From NCBI RefSeq assembly GCF_965216415.1, contig NZ_CBDCFU010000002.1: a DNA stretch of 64,000 bases; one strand, written 5' to 3'. Of the stretch, positions 1 through 6,979 are shown piece by piece (within the stretch, counting starts at the first letter, position 1; the number at the start of each line of letters is the position of its first letter). Source of the stretch: Marivita sp003149565. Its GTDB lineage: Bacteria; Pseudomonadota; Alphaproteobacteria; Rhodobacterales; Rhodobacteraceae. The notes under the pieces were generated by a model. The model was given only the letters and a program-made list of their open reading frames with translations. It made no database searches and had not been told where the DNA came from. A program made the translations under genes and the position numbers.

Positions 1-1
1 C

Positions 2-382
2 TACGACAACGTCGTCTCTCAGCGCGGAATCACCCGCAAAGATACAGACAACTGGCTTAAAACAGTGTCTGCAACCGTTGCATGTCCCGAATGGGAAGAG
101 ATTGCACCAGAGATCAACTTGCCAGCGCCACAAAAGCTACGTTTAAGGCGTGAGTGGAACAGTTACCGCGTTGCTGTGCTAAATCCAAACGAAGCTGTGC
201 GGAAGGTGAGGAGGTTGATCGCAGTCCACCTACAGGAGGAAAGTGGAACGGACATGGACTTGAACGCACTGCTGGCCAGTGTTTTCGACGCACTGAGAGA
301 CAAAGTGCGTGCAGAGCTCAAAATGGCATCAGATGAAGGCATAAAGGCGATGATCTTATATGAAGCGTATTCAATCGAATAA
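2..382 (+). CDS. Unknown protein, C-terminal part (5' end outside window)
   Basis: The reading frame is open from base 2 with no stop, so this is the C-terminal 126 residues of a longer protein that begins before the window. A GTG at position 65 could serve as a start but has no convincing ribosome site, and the frame continues upstream of it. The visible part is charged and helical, with no motif I recognise. It ends 47 bp before the ATPase gene on the same strand, so the two are probably co-transcribed. Base composition is AT-richer than the core genes to the right. By analogy with multi-gene ABC-ATPase conflict systems it could be a partner of the ATPase, but that is context only. Confidence 0.6.
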   Translation, partial: YDNVVSQRGITRKDTDNWLKTVSATVACPEWEEIAPEINLPAPQKLRLRREWNSYRVAVLNPNEAVRKVRRLIAVHLQEESGTDMDLNALLASVFDALRDKVRAELKMASDEGIKAMILYEAYSIE

Positions 383-429
383 GTTAGAAAACTACAAATC
401 TTTGATCAGGAATTTGAGAGCCAAGCGGC

Positions 430-2124
430 ATGAAAAAGCTGAAATTCAAAAGACTTTGGCTGCTATCAAATCAAGAAAAGAAAGCCAGAGTTGAAGATTT
501 CAGCCATGCTGCAACAGCGGTCGTAGCGGACAACGACTTTGGCAAGTCTAGCTTGATCAAATCGCTCTACTCTTCTCTTGGAGCGGATCCATCACGTACG
601 CCAGAAGCTTGGAAGAACGCAAAGGTTGAATCACTTCTCGAATTTGAGATCGACGGCAATAACTACTTTATTCTGAGACAGGCGGGCCGCTTTGCGTTGT
701 TTGAGCAAGATGGATCACTGATTTGGACTGCAAGTTCGATAGTTAAGGAGTTAGGCGCAAAAATTGGTGAGCTACTTGATTTTGAGATTGTGACAAAGCT
801 CAAGGGAGGCAGCAATGCGGTGCCTCCGCCAGCTTTCTGCTTCCTTCCCTTTTATCTTGATCAAGAGAAGGGCTGGGTAGACACGTGGGCGTCATTTTCA
901 GGTTTAGAAATGGTGAGCAGTTATAAGGATGACATTACTCGCTATCACACTGGAATACGTCCCAAGGAATACTACCGTGCGAAGGCACTGAGAGATGAAG
1001 CTGCGGCTGCACGAAATGAGTTAGCCCAAGAGCGTGCCGCTTTGTCAAAAGCGAAGAAGCGCTTTAGCGATAAGCGTAAAAAGATAGGTATCGCACTGGA
1101 CGTTGGCGCGTTTGAAGACAGAATCAAAGCTCTACTGAAAGAGCAAAACGGCCTTCAGAGAAGCTATGATGAAATACGTGGTGAAATCGGACAATTACAG
1201 TCGCAGAGGACCGCTTCTCAAGAGGAGGTAGAAATAGCCGCGAAAGTGCTGTCTGAGTTGGAAGCAGATATCAAGTTCTCGCAAAAACTAAGCGAGGCTG
1301 AAATCGTTTGTCCAGTGTGCAGTACTGTGCATGAAAACGACTTTGCCAACAGATTTGGGCTTCACAATGATGCTGAAGCTTGTCGAATTGTTCTCGTCGA
1401 AGCGAGAGCTAGAGTTCAAAGACTTGACAAAGATATAGACGCAAAGCTCAGGGCTATACCCGCACTTAAGAAACGTATTGAGCGGATACAGGAAATCCTG
1501 GAAGAGACGCGTGGCGGGATCAAGCTTGGTGACATGCTGCGCGACGAAAGTGAACGCATCGTCGACGATACCTTTGAGCAAGAAGAACGTTCCATTGATG
1601 GCGACATAGGGGAATTAAATGATAAGATCGTGGAGGCTAAAAAGGAAATGAGCTCTTTTGACAAGAAAGAGCATAAAGAGAAAATAATAAAGTTTTATGC
1701 AGGGAAACTGCGTGAGTTTTGCTCGAAACTAGGCGTTGAAAATGTTCCTACGAATATGTGGGGCAAAATTCGACCAACAATCAAAGAGACTGGCAACAGG
1801 GCTCCACGTCTTCTGTTGGCATACAATTATGCTGTTTTGCACACGATCCATGAGTTTTCTACATCGTGCTTCTGCCCAATTGTTGTTGACACGCCCCTCC
1901 AACAAGATCCTGATCCCAAGAATGCAGAAAAGATGATCAGGTTCGCCATCAATGACCGTCCGAAAGGAAGTCAGTTAGTATTGGCTACTGGCAGCATGCA
2001 GGGCGTTGAGTTCTCTGGACGAGAGATAAACCCAGAAACCAAGGAGCAGCTTCTTCGAGCTGATCAGTATGAAGCCGTGCGCATGCATATGCTGCCGTTC
2101 TTAAACGCCGTTTTGGAACCGTAA
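430..2124 (+). CDS. Rad50/SMC-like ABC ATPase with zinc-hook-type CxxC motif
   Basis: This 564-residue protein has the layout of SMC/Rad50-type ATPases. The N-terminal P-loop is ADNDFGKSS (residues 33-41), with Ala where the first Gly of the Walker A motif is usual. A long charged coiled-coil region (about 180-450) is broken by a CPVC motif at 294-297, as in a zinc hook. The C-terminal ATPase half carries a hydrophobic strand ending VVDTPLQQ (485-492), a Walker B with Thr instead of the usual Glu after Asp. Such stand-alone ATPases are common in defence islands, including ABC three-component systems, but I cannot assign a specific system. GC content is low compared with the genes after 6.9 kb. 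The ATG at 430 opens the conserved-looking N-terminus. Confidence 0.75.
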   Translation: MKKLKFKRLWLLSNQEKKARVEDFSHAATAVVADNDFGKSSLIKSLYSSLGADPSRTPEAWKNAKVESLLEFEIDGNNYFILRQAGRFALFEQDGSLIWTASSIVKELGAKIGELLDFEIVTKLKGGSNAVPPPAFCFLPFYLDQEKGWVDTWASFSGLEMVSSYKDDITRYHTGIRPKEYYRAKALRDEAAAARNELAQERAALSKAKKRFSDKRKKIGIALDVGAFEDRIKALLKEQNGLQRSYDEIRGEIGQLQSQRTASQEEVEIAAKVLSELEADIKFSQKLSEAEIVCPVCSTVHENDFANRFGLHNDAEACRIVLVEARARVQRLDKDIDAKLRAIPALKKRIERIQEILEETRGGIKLGDMLRDESERIVDDTFEQEERSIDGDIGELNDKIVEAKKEMSSFDKKEHKEKIIKFYAGKLREFCSKLGVENVPTNMWGKIRPTIKETGNRAPRLLLAYNYAVLHTIHEFSTSCFCPIVVDTPLQQDPDPKNAEKMIRFAINDRPKGSQLVLATGSMQGVEFSGREINPETKEQLLRADQYEAVRMHMLPFLNAVLEP

Positions 2125-2323
2125 GTTGTAAAACTTCAGACTTGATCTGACGGACACCTCAGCGACGAGTCCCAAACGTTGCCTTAGATCGTTTGCTGTA
2201 TTCTGCAAAGCTTATTTCCTGCACATAGCTGCCACTGGTGCAAGCTCCCGCGACACTTGCAGCGCGGTGGCTCCTCGAATGGCTGTGTTCTTCAAAATGA
2301 GGCGCTTGCCGAGCGGGTGCAGA

Positions 2324-2331
2324 GAAAGTTC
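2324..2331. repeat. Target site duplication, left copy
   Basis: The octamer GAAAGTTC lies immediately outside the left terminal repeat of the IS66 element and is repeated exactly at 4850-4857. IS66-family elements make 8-bp duplications, so this fixes the insertion boundaries. Confidence 0.93.
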
Positions 2332-2357
2332 GTAATCGCCCGATTTAGGCCGCCTTG
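2332..2357 (+). repeat. IS66 terminal inverted repeat, tnpC side
   Basis: Begins GTAATCGCCCGATTTAGG and matches the other end with one substitution and single-base gaps. The tnpC stop codon at 2345-2347 lies inside this repeat. Confidence 0.88.
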
Positions 2358-3973
2358 CAGTCCTCGCCGGCTGCTGGCGTCCAGTTCCATGGCAGTAACT
2401 CATCAAGTTGGTTGATTTTGTGATCGTGTATGCGGCTGAGGACGTCTGTGAGGTAGGCTTGCGGGTCGAGCCCGTTCATTTTGGCGGTTTCGATGACGGT
2501 CATTGCGCGGGCGAGGGTTTCGCCGCCTGTGTCTGATCCCGCAAAAAGCCAGTTGCGGCGACCGACGCCAATGGGGCGCATGCCGCGCTCGGCGGCATTG
2601 TTGTCGATGGCGACGCGACCATCGTCTAGGAACAGGGTGAAGGAGGCCCAGCGGCTGAGGCCATAGCGGAAGGCCTTGGCCAAGTCGCTCTTGCCCGGAA
2701 TGCGCGCCAGTTGGGCCTCGGCCCAAGCGTGGAAGGCGTCCACCTTGGGTTTGGCCTTCTGTTGCCGGATGGCCAAACGTTCGTCGGCAGACACCCCTTT
2801 GATCTCGCGCTCGATGTCATAGAGCTTGCCGATGCGGTAGAGCGCTTCCTTGGCGATCTCGGATTTGGTCGCGATCCAAATGTCATGGAAGTCGCGCCTG
2901 AGATGCGCCCAACAGGCGGCTTCGCGGAACTGGATGCTGCCATCTTCCCGTTTCTCATAAAGAGCTTTGAAGCCAGTGTAAGCATCGGCTTGCAAGATAC
3001 CGGCGCTGTTTTTCAGATGCTTACGGGGGTGTTCGCCCTTTCGATCAGCTGAGAAGTAATAGACCGTCCCCGGCGGCGCTTGCCCGGCCCATGGGCGCTG
3101 ATCGCGCACATAGGTCCAGATCCGCCCCTGTTTGACACCCTTTCCGAGCCCCTTGGATTTGGCAGACCGGTCAAGTACGCGGATGGGAGTATCATCGGCG
3201 TGCAGCACGTCACTGGCCATCACGTCAGCCTCTATGCGCTCGATCAGGGGCGCCAAGGTCCGCATTGCCGCCCCGCACCAGTCTACCAGCGTGCTGTCAG
3301 GAATGTCAGCGCCCATGCGTTCAAAAATCTCATGCTGGCGATAGAGCGGGACGTGGTCATCGAACTTGGACGTCAGGATATAAGACAAAAGGCCGGGTCC
3401 AGCCATGGAACGCGGGATCGGACGGCTCGGAGCCGGTTCCTGCACGATCTTCTCGCAACGGCGGCAGGACTTCTTGATCCGGGCGATCTCGATCACTTTC
3501 AGCTTCGCCGCAATCATGTCGATCAACTCGCTGACATCCTCGCCCAGGACGCGCAGGTCACCGCCGCAATCCGGGCAGTGATCACCTGGGTCAAGTTCCC
3601 GGCGCTCGCGCGGTGCATCTTTCGAGATACGTGGACGGCGGCGCGGCAGCTTATCTTCTGGGGCGGGGTCGCTTGATGTGGCGATGTCTTTCTCGGCATC
3701 GTCATCCGGCCCTGCCGCTTCATCTGCCTCCGCCATCGCGACCTGCAGGTCCTCAAGCGCCAGTTCCAGTTGCTCGATTTCGCGCTCAATCTTCTCGGAG
3801 CTTTTGCCGAAGGCCTGTTTCTGTAGCTTCGCGATCCGCGTCCGGAGGGTTTGCACCAGCAGATCATGGGCGCGCAAAGTGGCCGAGAGCTTGGCATTCT
3901 CCGCCTCCAAAGAGGCGATGATGGCCTTTAAAACAGCCGGGTCATCAGAGAGAATTGGCGCATCACTGGACAT
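2345..3973 (-). CDS. tnpC: IS66 transposase TnpC
   Basis: This is the 542-residue transposase of the IS66 family. A leucine-rich coiled coil at the N-terminus is followed by a zinc-ribbon-like region (CPDCGG, later CRRCE). The DDE catalytic core then has Asp in the HADDTPIRVL segment, Asp in the LQADAYTGF segment and Glu in the NNAAERGMRPI segment. The ATG at 3973 (MSSDAPIL) was chosen; the frame is open further upstream, but that extension runs toward tnpB and does not look like the family. Length is normal and there is no frameshift. Confidence 0.93.
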   Translation of the reverse strand: MSSDAPILSDDPAVLKAIIASLEAENAKLSATLRAHDLLVQTLRTRIAKLQKQAFGKSSEKIEREIEQLELALEDLQVAMAEADEAAGPDDDAEKDIATSSDPAPEDKLPRRRPRISKDAPRERRELDPGDHCPDCGGDLRVLGEDVSELIDMIAAKLKVIEIARIKKSCRRCEKIVQEPAPSRPIPRSMAGPGLLSYILTSKFDDHVPLYRQHEIFERMGADIPDSTLVDWCGAAMRTLAPLIERIEADVMASDVLHADDTPIRVLDRSAKSKGLGKGVKQGRIWTYVRDQRPWAGQAPPGTVYYFSADRKGEHPRKHLKNSAGILQADAYTGFKALYEKREDGSIQFREAACWAHLRRDFHDIWIATKSEIAKEALYRIGKLYDIEREIKGVSADERLAIRQQKAKPKVDAFHAWAEAQLARIPGKSDLAKAFRYGLSRWASFTLFLDDGRVAIDNNAAERGMRPIGVGRRNWLFAGSDTGGETLARAMTVIETAKMNGLDPQAYLTDVLSRIHDHKINQLDELLPWNWTPAAGEDCKAA

Positions 3974-4035
3974 GGCTGTGACTACCATGAACCGCCGAAA
4001 GACGCCATAAAAACAAGCAATATCAGTGCAGTAAT

Positions 4036-4383
4036 TTACCCAACCCGCGCGGGTGGCGCACCCCAATCCGGACGCCGCCAGTCGATGCCTTCCCACAGCA
4101 TGGCGAGTTGCGCAGAGGTCAGGCGCACACTCCCGTCTTCTGCGACGGGCCAGGGAAAGCGGCCTTTCTCCAGCACCTTGTAGTAAAGGCAAAATCCCTG
4201 ACCATCCCAGTACAAGAGTTTGATCCGGTCGCCCTTACGGCCCCGGAATGCAAACACCGCGCCGCTCGAAGGCCGCTGCCGGAGTACATCCTGAGCTAAA
4301 GCTGACAGGCCCGCGATCCCTTTGCGCATGTCCGTCGTTCCGCAGGCCAGATAAACACGGACACCCGTGCCAGGGCCGATCAT
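4036..4383 (-). CDS. tnpB: IS66 accessory protein TnpB
   Basis: This 115-residue protein matches the IS66 TnpB (Orf2) family, with the characteristic VYLACGTTDMRKG start, a central FRGRKGDRIKLLYWDGQG segment and a WRRPDW region near the end. TnpB is required for IS66 transposition but has no known catalytic role. Its ATG overlaps the tnpA stop by four bases (ATGA), which indicates translational coupling. Confidence 0.93.
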   Translation of the reverse strand: MIGPGTGVRVYLACGTTDMRKGIAGLSALAQDVLRQRPSSGAVFAFRGRKGDRIKLLYWDGQGFCLYYKVLEKGRFPWPVAEDGSVRLTSAQLAMLWEGIDWRRPDWGAPPARVG

Positions 4384-4766
4384 GCCGTCTCGACCAACCG
4401 GATCAATCGCATGATATCCGCCTCGTCCATGCCGGGTGGGCACCGCAGTGTGCGGCCGTTTGCAAAACCGATCTCGGCTGGTGCGCTGTTCGTCGGCTCA
4501 AGCTTGCATGTCGCAGGCAATTCCGGCGCGTCAAGGCTCAGAAAGGCAACTCCTTTGGGCTCAGGCCAGAGCCCCTTGTCCTTCAATTGCCGTCGCCACT
4601 GATAGATATGTTGCCGGGTCACATCATGACGCTGGGCAACATCGGTCACGGTCGCGCCACCAACACCGATCTCTCGCAAAATCGACAGCTTCATCTCATC
4701 TGGCCAAAACCGCCGACGCTCGACGCCAACAATCACCTCATGTCGCAAAATCTGCCCTCGCCGCAT
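4380..4766 (-). CDS. tnpA: IS66 accessory protein TnpA
   Basis: This 128-residue IS3/IS66-type helix-turn-helix protein has the motif VTDVAQRHDVTRQHIYQWRRQLK at about residues 39-61, a DNA-binding domain expected to act at the element ends. It is first in the IS66 operon and overlaps tnpB by four bases. A strong inverted repeat lies directly upstream (4770-4797) and could limit its expression. Confidence 0.9.
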   Translation of the reverse strand: MRRGQILRHEVIVGVERRRFWPDEMKLSILREIGVGGATVTDVAQRHDVTRQHIYQWRRQLKDKGLWPEPKGVAFLSLDAPELPATCKLEPTNSAPAEIGFANGRTLRCPPGMDEADIMRLIRLVETA

Positions 4767-4769
4767 ACA

Positions 4770-4797
4770 ACGTCGTTACCCACGTCAGTAACGACGT
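4770..4797. promoter_or_regulatory. Inverted repeat in the tnpA leader
   Basis: ACGTCGTTAC and GTAACGACGT form a perfect 10-bp inverted repeat separated by 8 bases, ending 3 bases before the tnpA start codon. In RNA it would fold next to the start codon and could hide the ribosome site. Alternatively it is a binding site for TnpA. It resembles an IS end with 8-bp spacing but is internal to the true terminal repeats. Confidence 0.6.
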
Positions 4798-4823
4798 CTT
4801 ATAAGATCTGATCATCCAGCACG

Positions 4824-4849
4824 GCAGGCGGGCCTAATCGGGCGGTTAC
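4824..4849 (-). repeat. IS66 terminal inverted repeat, tnpA side
   Basis: Read on the minus strand from 4849, the sequence starts GTAACCGCCCGATTAGG and mirrors the repeat at 2332. The duplicated octamer follows directly at 4850. Confidence 0.88.
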
Positions 4850-4857
4850 GAAAGTTC
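4850..4857. repeat. Target site duplication, right copy
   Basis: GAAAGTTC, identical to 2324-2331, directly outside the IS66 right end. Confidence 0.93.
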
Positions 4858-4985
4858 GCATTCCGCCCTGATTGTATTGCTTCAGCGAGCGTCTTGGACA
4901 AACGACAAACCCGACTGTCCTTCTGCAAAGTTGGCTTGGGTCGGACGCACGCTCATTTGACAGGCCGTCGTTTGGTTCATACCTG

Positions 4986-6827
4986 ATGCCAATGACCAAG
5001 CGTACCACCGCCTCCCCCCTGCGCACGAACCTGCGTGATCGCGAACCTGCATTTGCACTGATGTCCCGTTTGGCAGCAATCGGAGGCACGTCAGCTGTCG
5101 ATTTCGGTAGCGACATCGGTGTTCCGTTTGGCAAGGTTCTGAAAGGAAGCACCCCTGCCTTGCAAAGGCTTGTGGCACTCACAGGATGTCAGCCAGACGC
5201 GTTTCACGTGTGGACACCAACTCTCGTTGGCACGGCAAAGCGTTCTGTGAACGGTCATTTGTTTCCCATACGGCCGATGCTGACCCCTGTTGTCAGGGGA
5301 TGCCCAAATTGTCTTCTTGAAGACATCAATGGTTCCGAACTCGCACCACATCGCGCAATGACGTACCGCACGCACTGGCTGATTCAGCATATGGGAGTAT
5401 GTCTGAAACATGAGCAGGAATTGGTGCCTCTTTGGAAAGAGGTTGCACCAGCGAAAAGATACGACACTGCCGAACAGTTTCGTGTGATGAGTAAGGATGT
5501 TGCGGATGGTGTTCTGAAAAGTGAAGAGCGCGAAGCATCCGATTTCGAAATCTGGTTCGATCATCGGCTGGCTCGCCAGTCTCAAACTCCCACGTGGCTG
5601 GACGACCATCCGTTGCACGCGGCGGCGGTTTTCTGTCGATTGCTTGGGGCTGCACTGCTCAGATTGCATGGCGTAAGTCCTTCCCATGTTCCTGCATCCT
5701 CACAATGGGGATGTTACGAAATGGGTTTCGAAGTGGCGCGAGACGGTGCTGAAGCGATACGTGATGCATTGCATGAGCTGAATCGCCTTGCAGAGCCGCG
5801 GCTTGGGCCAAAGGGTGTCTTTCCCATCTTGTACGATCGCCTATCCCGGGAACATCTTCATGATCCCGACTTTGAGCCCTATCGTGTACTTCTCAGACAG
5901 CATCTGATGGAAACTTGGCCGCTTGCTGTTGGGGATGACCTGCTTGGAGAGCCTGTCACCCAACGAAAACTGCACTCGGTGCAATCAGCAGCAGAAGAAA
6001 CCGGCGTAGATCGCCGTCGCCTGCGGAAATTGCTTGAAGCAGCTGGAATGATCGACGCCGACCTTCCAGATGCTTGGGCCGTGTTTGATGCAGGTGAAGG
6101 TACAGATATACTGAAGTCGCTGGTGACGTACTTGTCAGCCAAAGAATTTGCTGCAGCAAATCACATCTGTCGTTCTCAATTCGACCTGTTGGTTGAAGAT
6201 GGAATCCTGCGGCCCGCAATCTCAGACGTCTCCACGAAACACGTATGGAACCCCCTCGACGGGCGCGAGCTCATTACTGAGTTGCTGACTGGTTCAATCT
6301 CCATTCAGCAGGCCCAACATGGCTGGGAAACAATTGCGAAGTCGGCGCAACGCCTCAAACTTCGCCCGGCCGAGATCATCATGGCCATTCGGGACGGTCG
6401 ATTGCAGCATGTCGCACGCAATGTTCAGTTCCGAGGGTACCAGTCAGTCCATGTTTATCATGACGAAGTGGCACAGGTGTTGGCTCAAGACCTGCCATCC
6501 GCAATGTCGCTGGAGATGTTCTCAAAGACCGTCGGTCTTCGAAACCCTGCCTACATGACACGGCTGGTGAAAGATGGGCATGTCGCCACCATCGAGATGC
6601 GCAATCCCCGCACAAAAGCCTTGCAGCGGTATATCGGTCCTGCTGAAGCAGCCGCATTCCATGATCGCTTCGTCACGTTGCGCATTCTCTCTCGGATCAG
6701 AGGGGAAAGCTGGCAATCGCTCTCTAGCAAGTTGCGCGATGCAGGGGTTGCCCCATTCAAACTTGGCGATACGGATTACGGCAATATTTTTCTGAAGAAC
6801 GATGTTCAGAAGGCCCTCTCGGAGTGA
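4986..6827 (+). CDS. tniQ: TniQ-family transposition target-selection protein
   Basis: The protein has the N-terminal TniQ domain: a DREPAFALMSRLAAIGG opening, then a zinc-finger pattern of CPNC (residues 106-109) followed about 30 residues later by CLKH after a conserved HR...HW stretch. The roughly 350-residue C-terminal part contains helix-turn-helix-like segments and has no domain I can name. TniQ/TnsD-type proteins choose the target site for Tn7- and Tn5053-like transposons and normally sit beside tniA and tniB. None of those is present here, so this copy is orphaned in the window. The ATG at 4986 fits the domain start; the frame is open back to a TTG at 4872. A hairpin terminator follows. 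Confidence 0.8.
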   Translation: MPMTKRTTASPLRTNLRDREPAFALMSRLAAIGGTSAVDFGSDIGVPFGKVLKGSTPALQRLVALTGCQPDAFHVWTPTLVGTAKRSVNGHLFPIRPMLTPVVRGCPNCLLEDINGSELAPHRAMTYRTHWLIQHMGVCLKHEQELVPLWKEVAPAKRYDTAEQFRVMSKDVADGVLKSEEREASDFEIWFDHRLARQSQTPTWLDDHPLHAAAVFCRLLGAALLRLHGVSPSHVPASSQWGCYEMGFEVARDGAEAIRDALHELNRLAEPRLGPKGVFPILYDRLSREHLHDPDFEPYRVLLRQHLMETWPLAVGDDLLGEPVTQRKLHSVQSAAEETGVDRRRLRKLLEAAGMIDADLPDAWAVFDAGEGTDILKSLVTYLSAKEFAAANHICRSQFDLLVEDGILRPAISDVSTKHVWNPLDGRELITELLTGSISIQQAQHGWETIAKSAQRLKLRPAEIIMAIRDGRLQHVARNVQFRGYQSVHVYHDEVAQVLAQDLPSAMSLEMFSKTVGLRNPAYMTRLVKDGHVATIEMRNPRTKALQRYIGPAEAAAFHDRFVTLRILSRIRGESWQSLSSKLRDAGVAPFKLGDTDYGNIFLKNDVQKALSE

Positions 6828-6851
6828 GCCAGCTCAGAAGCGAAACAAAGA

Positions 6852-6880
6852 GGGCGGTGCCATTCGGCGCCGCCCTTTTT
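6852..6880. terminator. Bidirectional intrinsic terminator between tniQ and nrdJ
   Basis: A 10-bp GC-rich stem (GGGCGGTGCC / GGCGCCGCCC, one wobble pair, 4-base loop) is followed by TTTTT on the plus strand. It ends tniQ, and since the genes converge it may also end nrdJ. Confidence 0.85.
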
Positions 6881-6979
6881 CGTTCAGGATTGGCAAACAG
6901 CAGAGCCCTCTGCAAGAACCCGTCTTATGTCGAAAAGACGTAATCCCTGTGTCGGACGATAAACGGGCCCAGCGACGCG

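Larger units (their letters stand above)
2332..4849 (-). mobile_element. Complete IS66-family insertion sequence, 2,518 bp
   Basis: The element carries the three IS66 genes in the order tnpA-tnpB-tnpC on the minus strand. Its ends are imperfect inverted repeats: GTAATCGCCCGATTTAGG from 2332 on the plus strand, and GTAACCGCCCGATTAGG read on the minus strand from 4849. Both start with the GTAA typical of the family. An exact 8-bp duplication (GAAAGTTC) flanks it, and all three reading frames are intact, so the insertion looks recent and possibly active. It sits in the gap between the ABC ATPase and tniQ. Without it and one duplication, about 335 bp would separate the ATPase stop from the tniQ ATG. 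Confidence 0.95.

Noticed and set aside
2212..2406. Minus-strand 64-codon frame across the left IS66 border
   Set aside because: It depends on IS sequence; in the reconstructed pre-insertion sequence the same frame meets a stop shortly upstream.
4771..4796. Inner dyad with 8-bp centre taken as the IS66 end and target duplication
   Set aside because: The true ends at 2332 and 4849 have matching inverted repeats and an exact 8-bp direct duplication, so the dyad is internal.
4872..4985. TTG start giving a longer TniQ
   Set aside because: The TniQ domain starts normally from the ATG at 4986; the extension has no family similarity and no good ribosome site.
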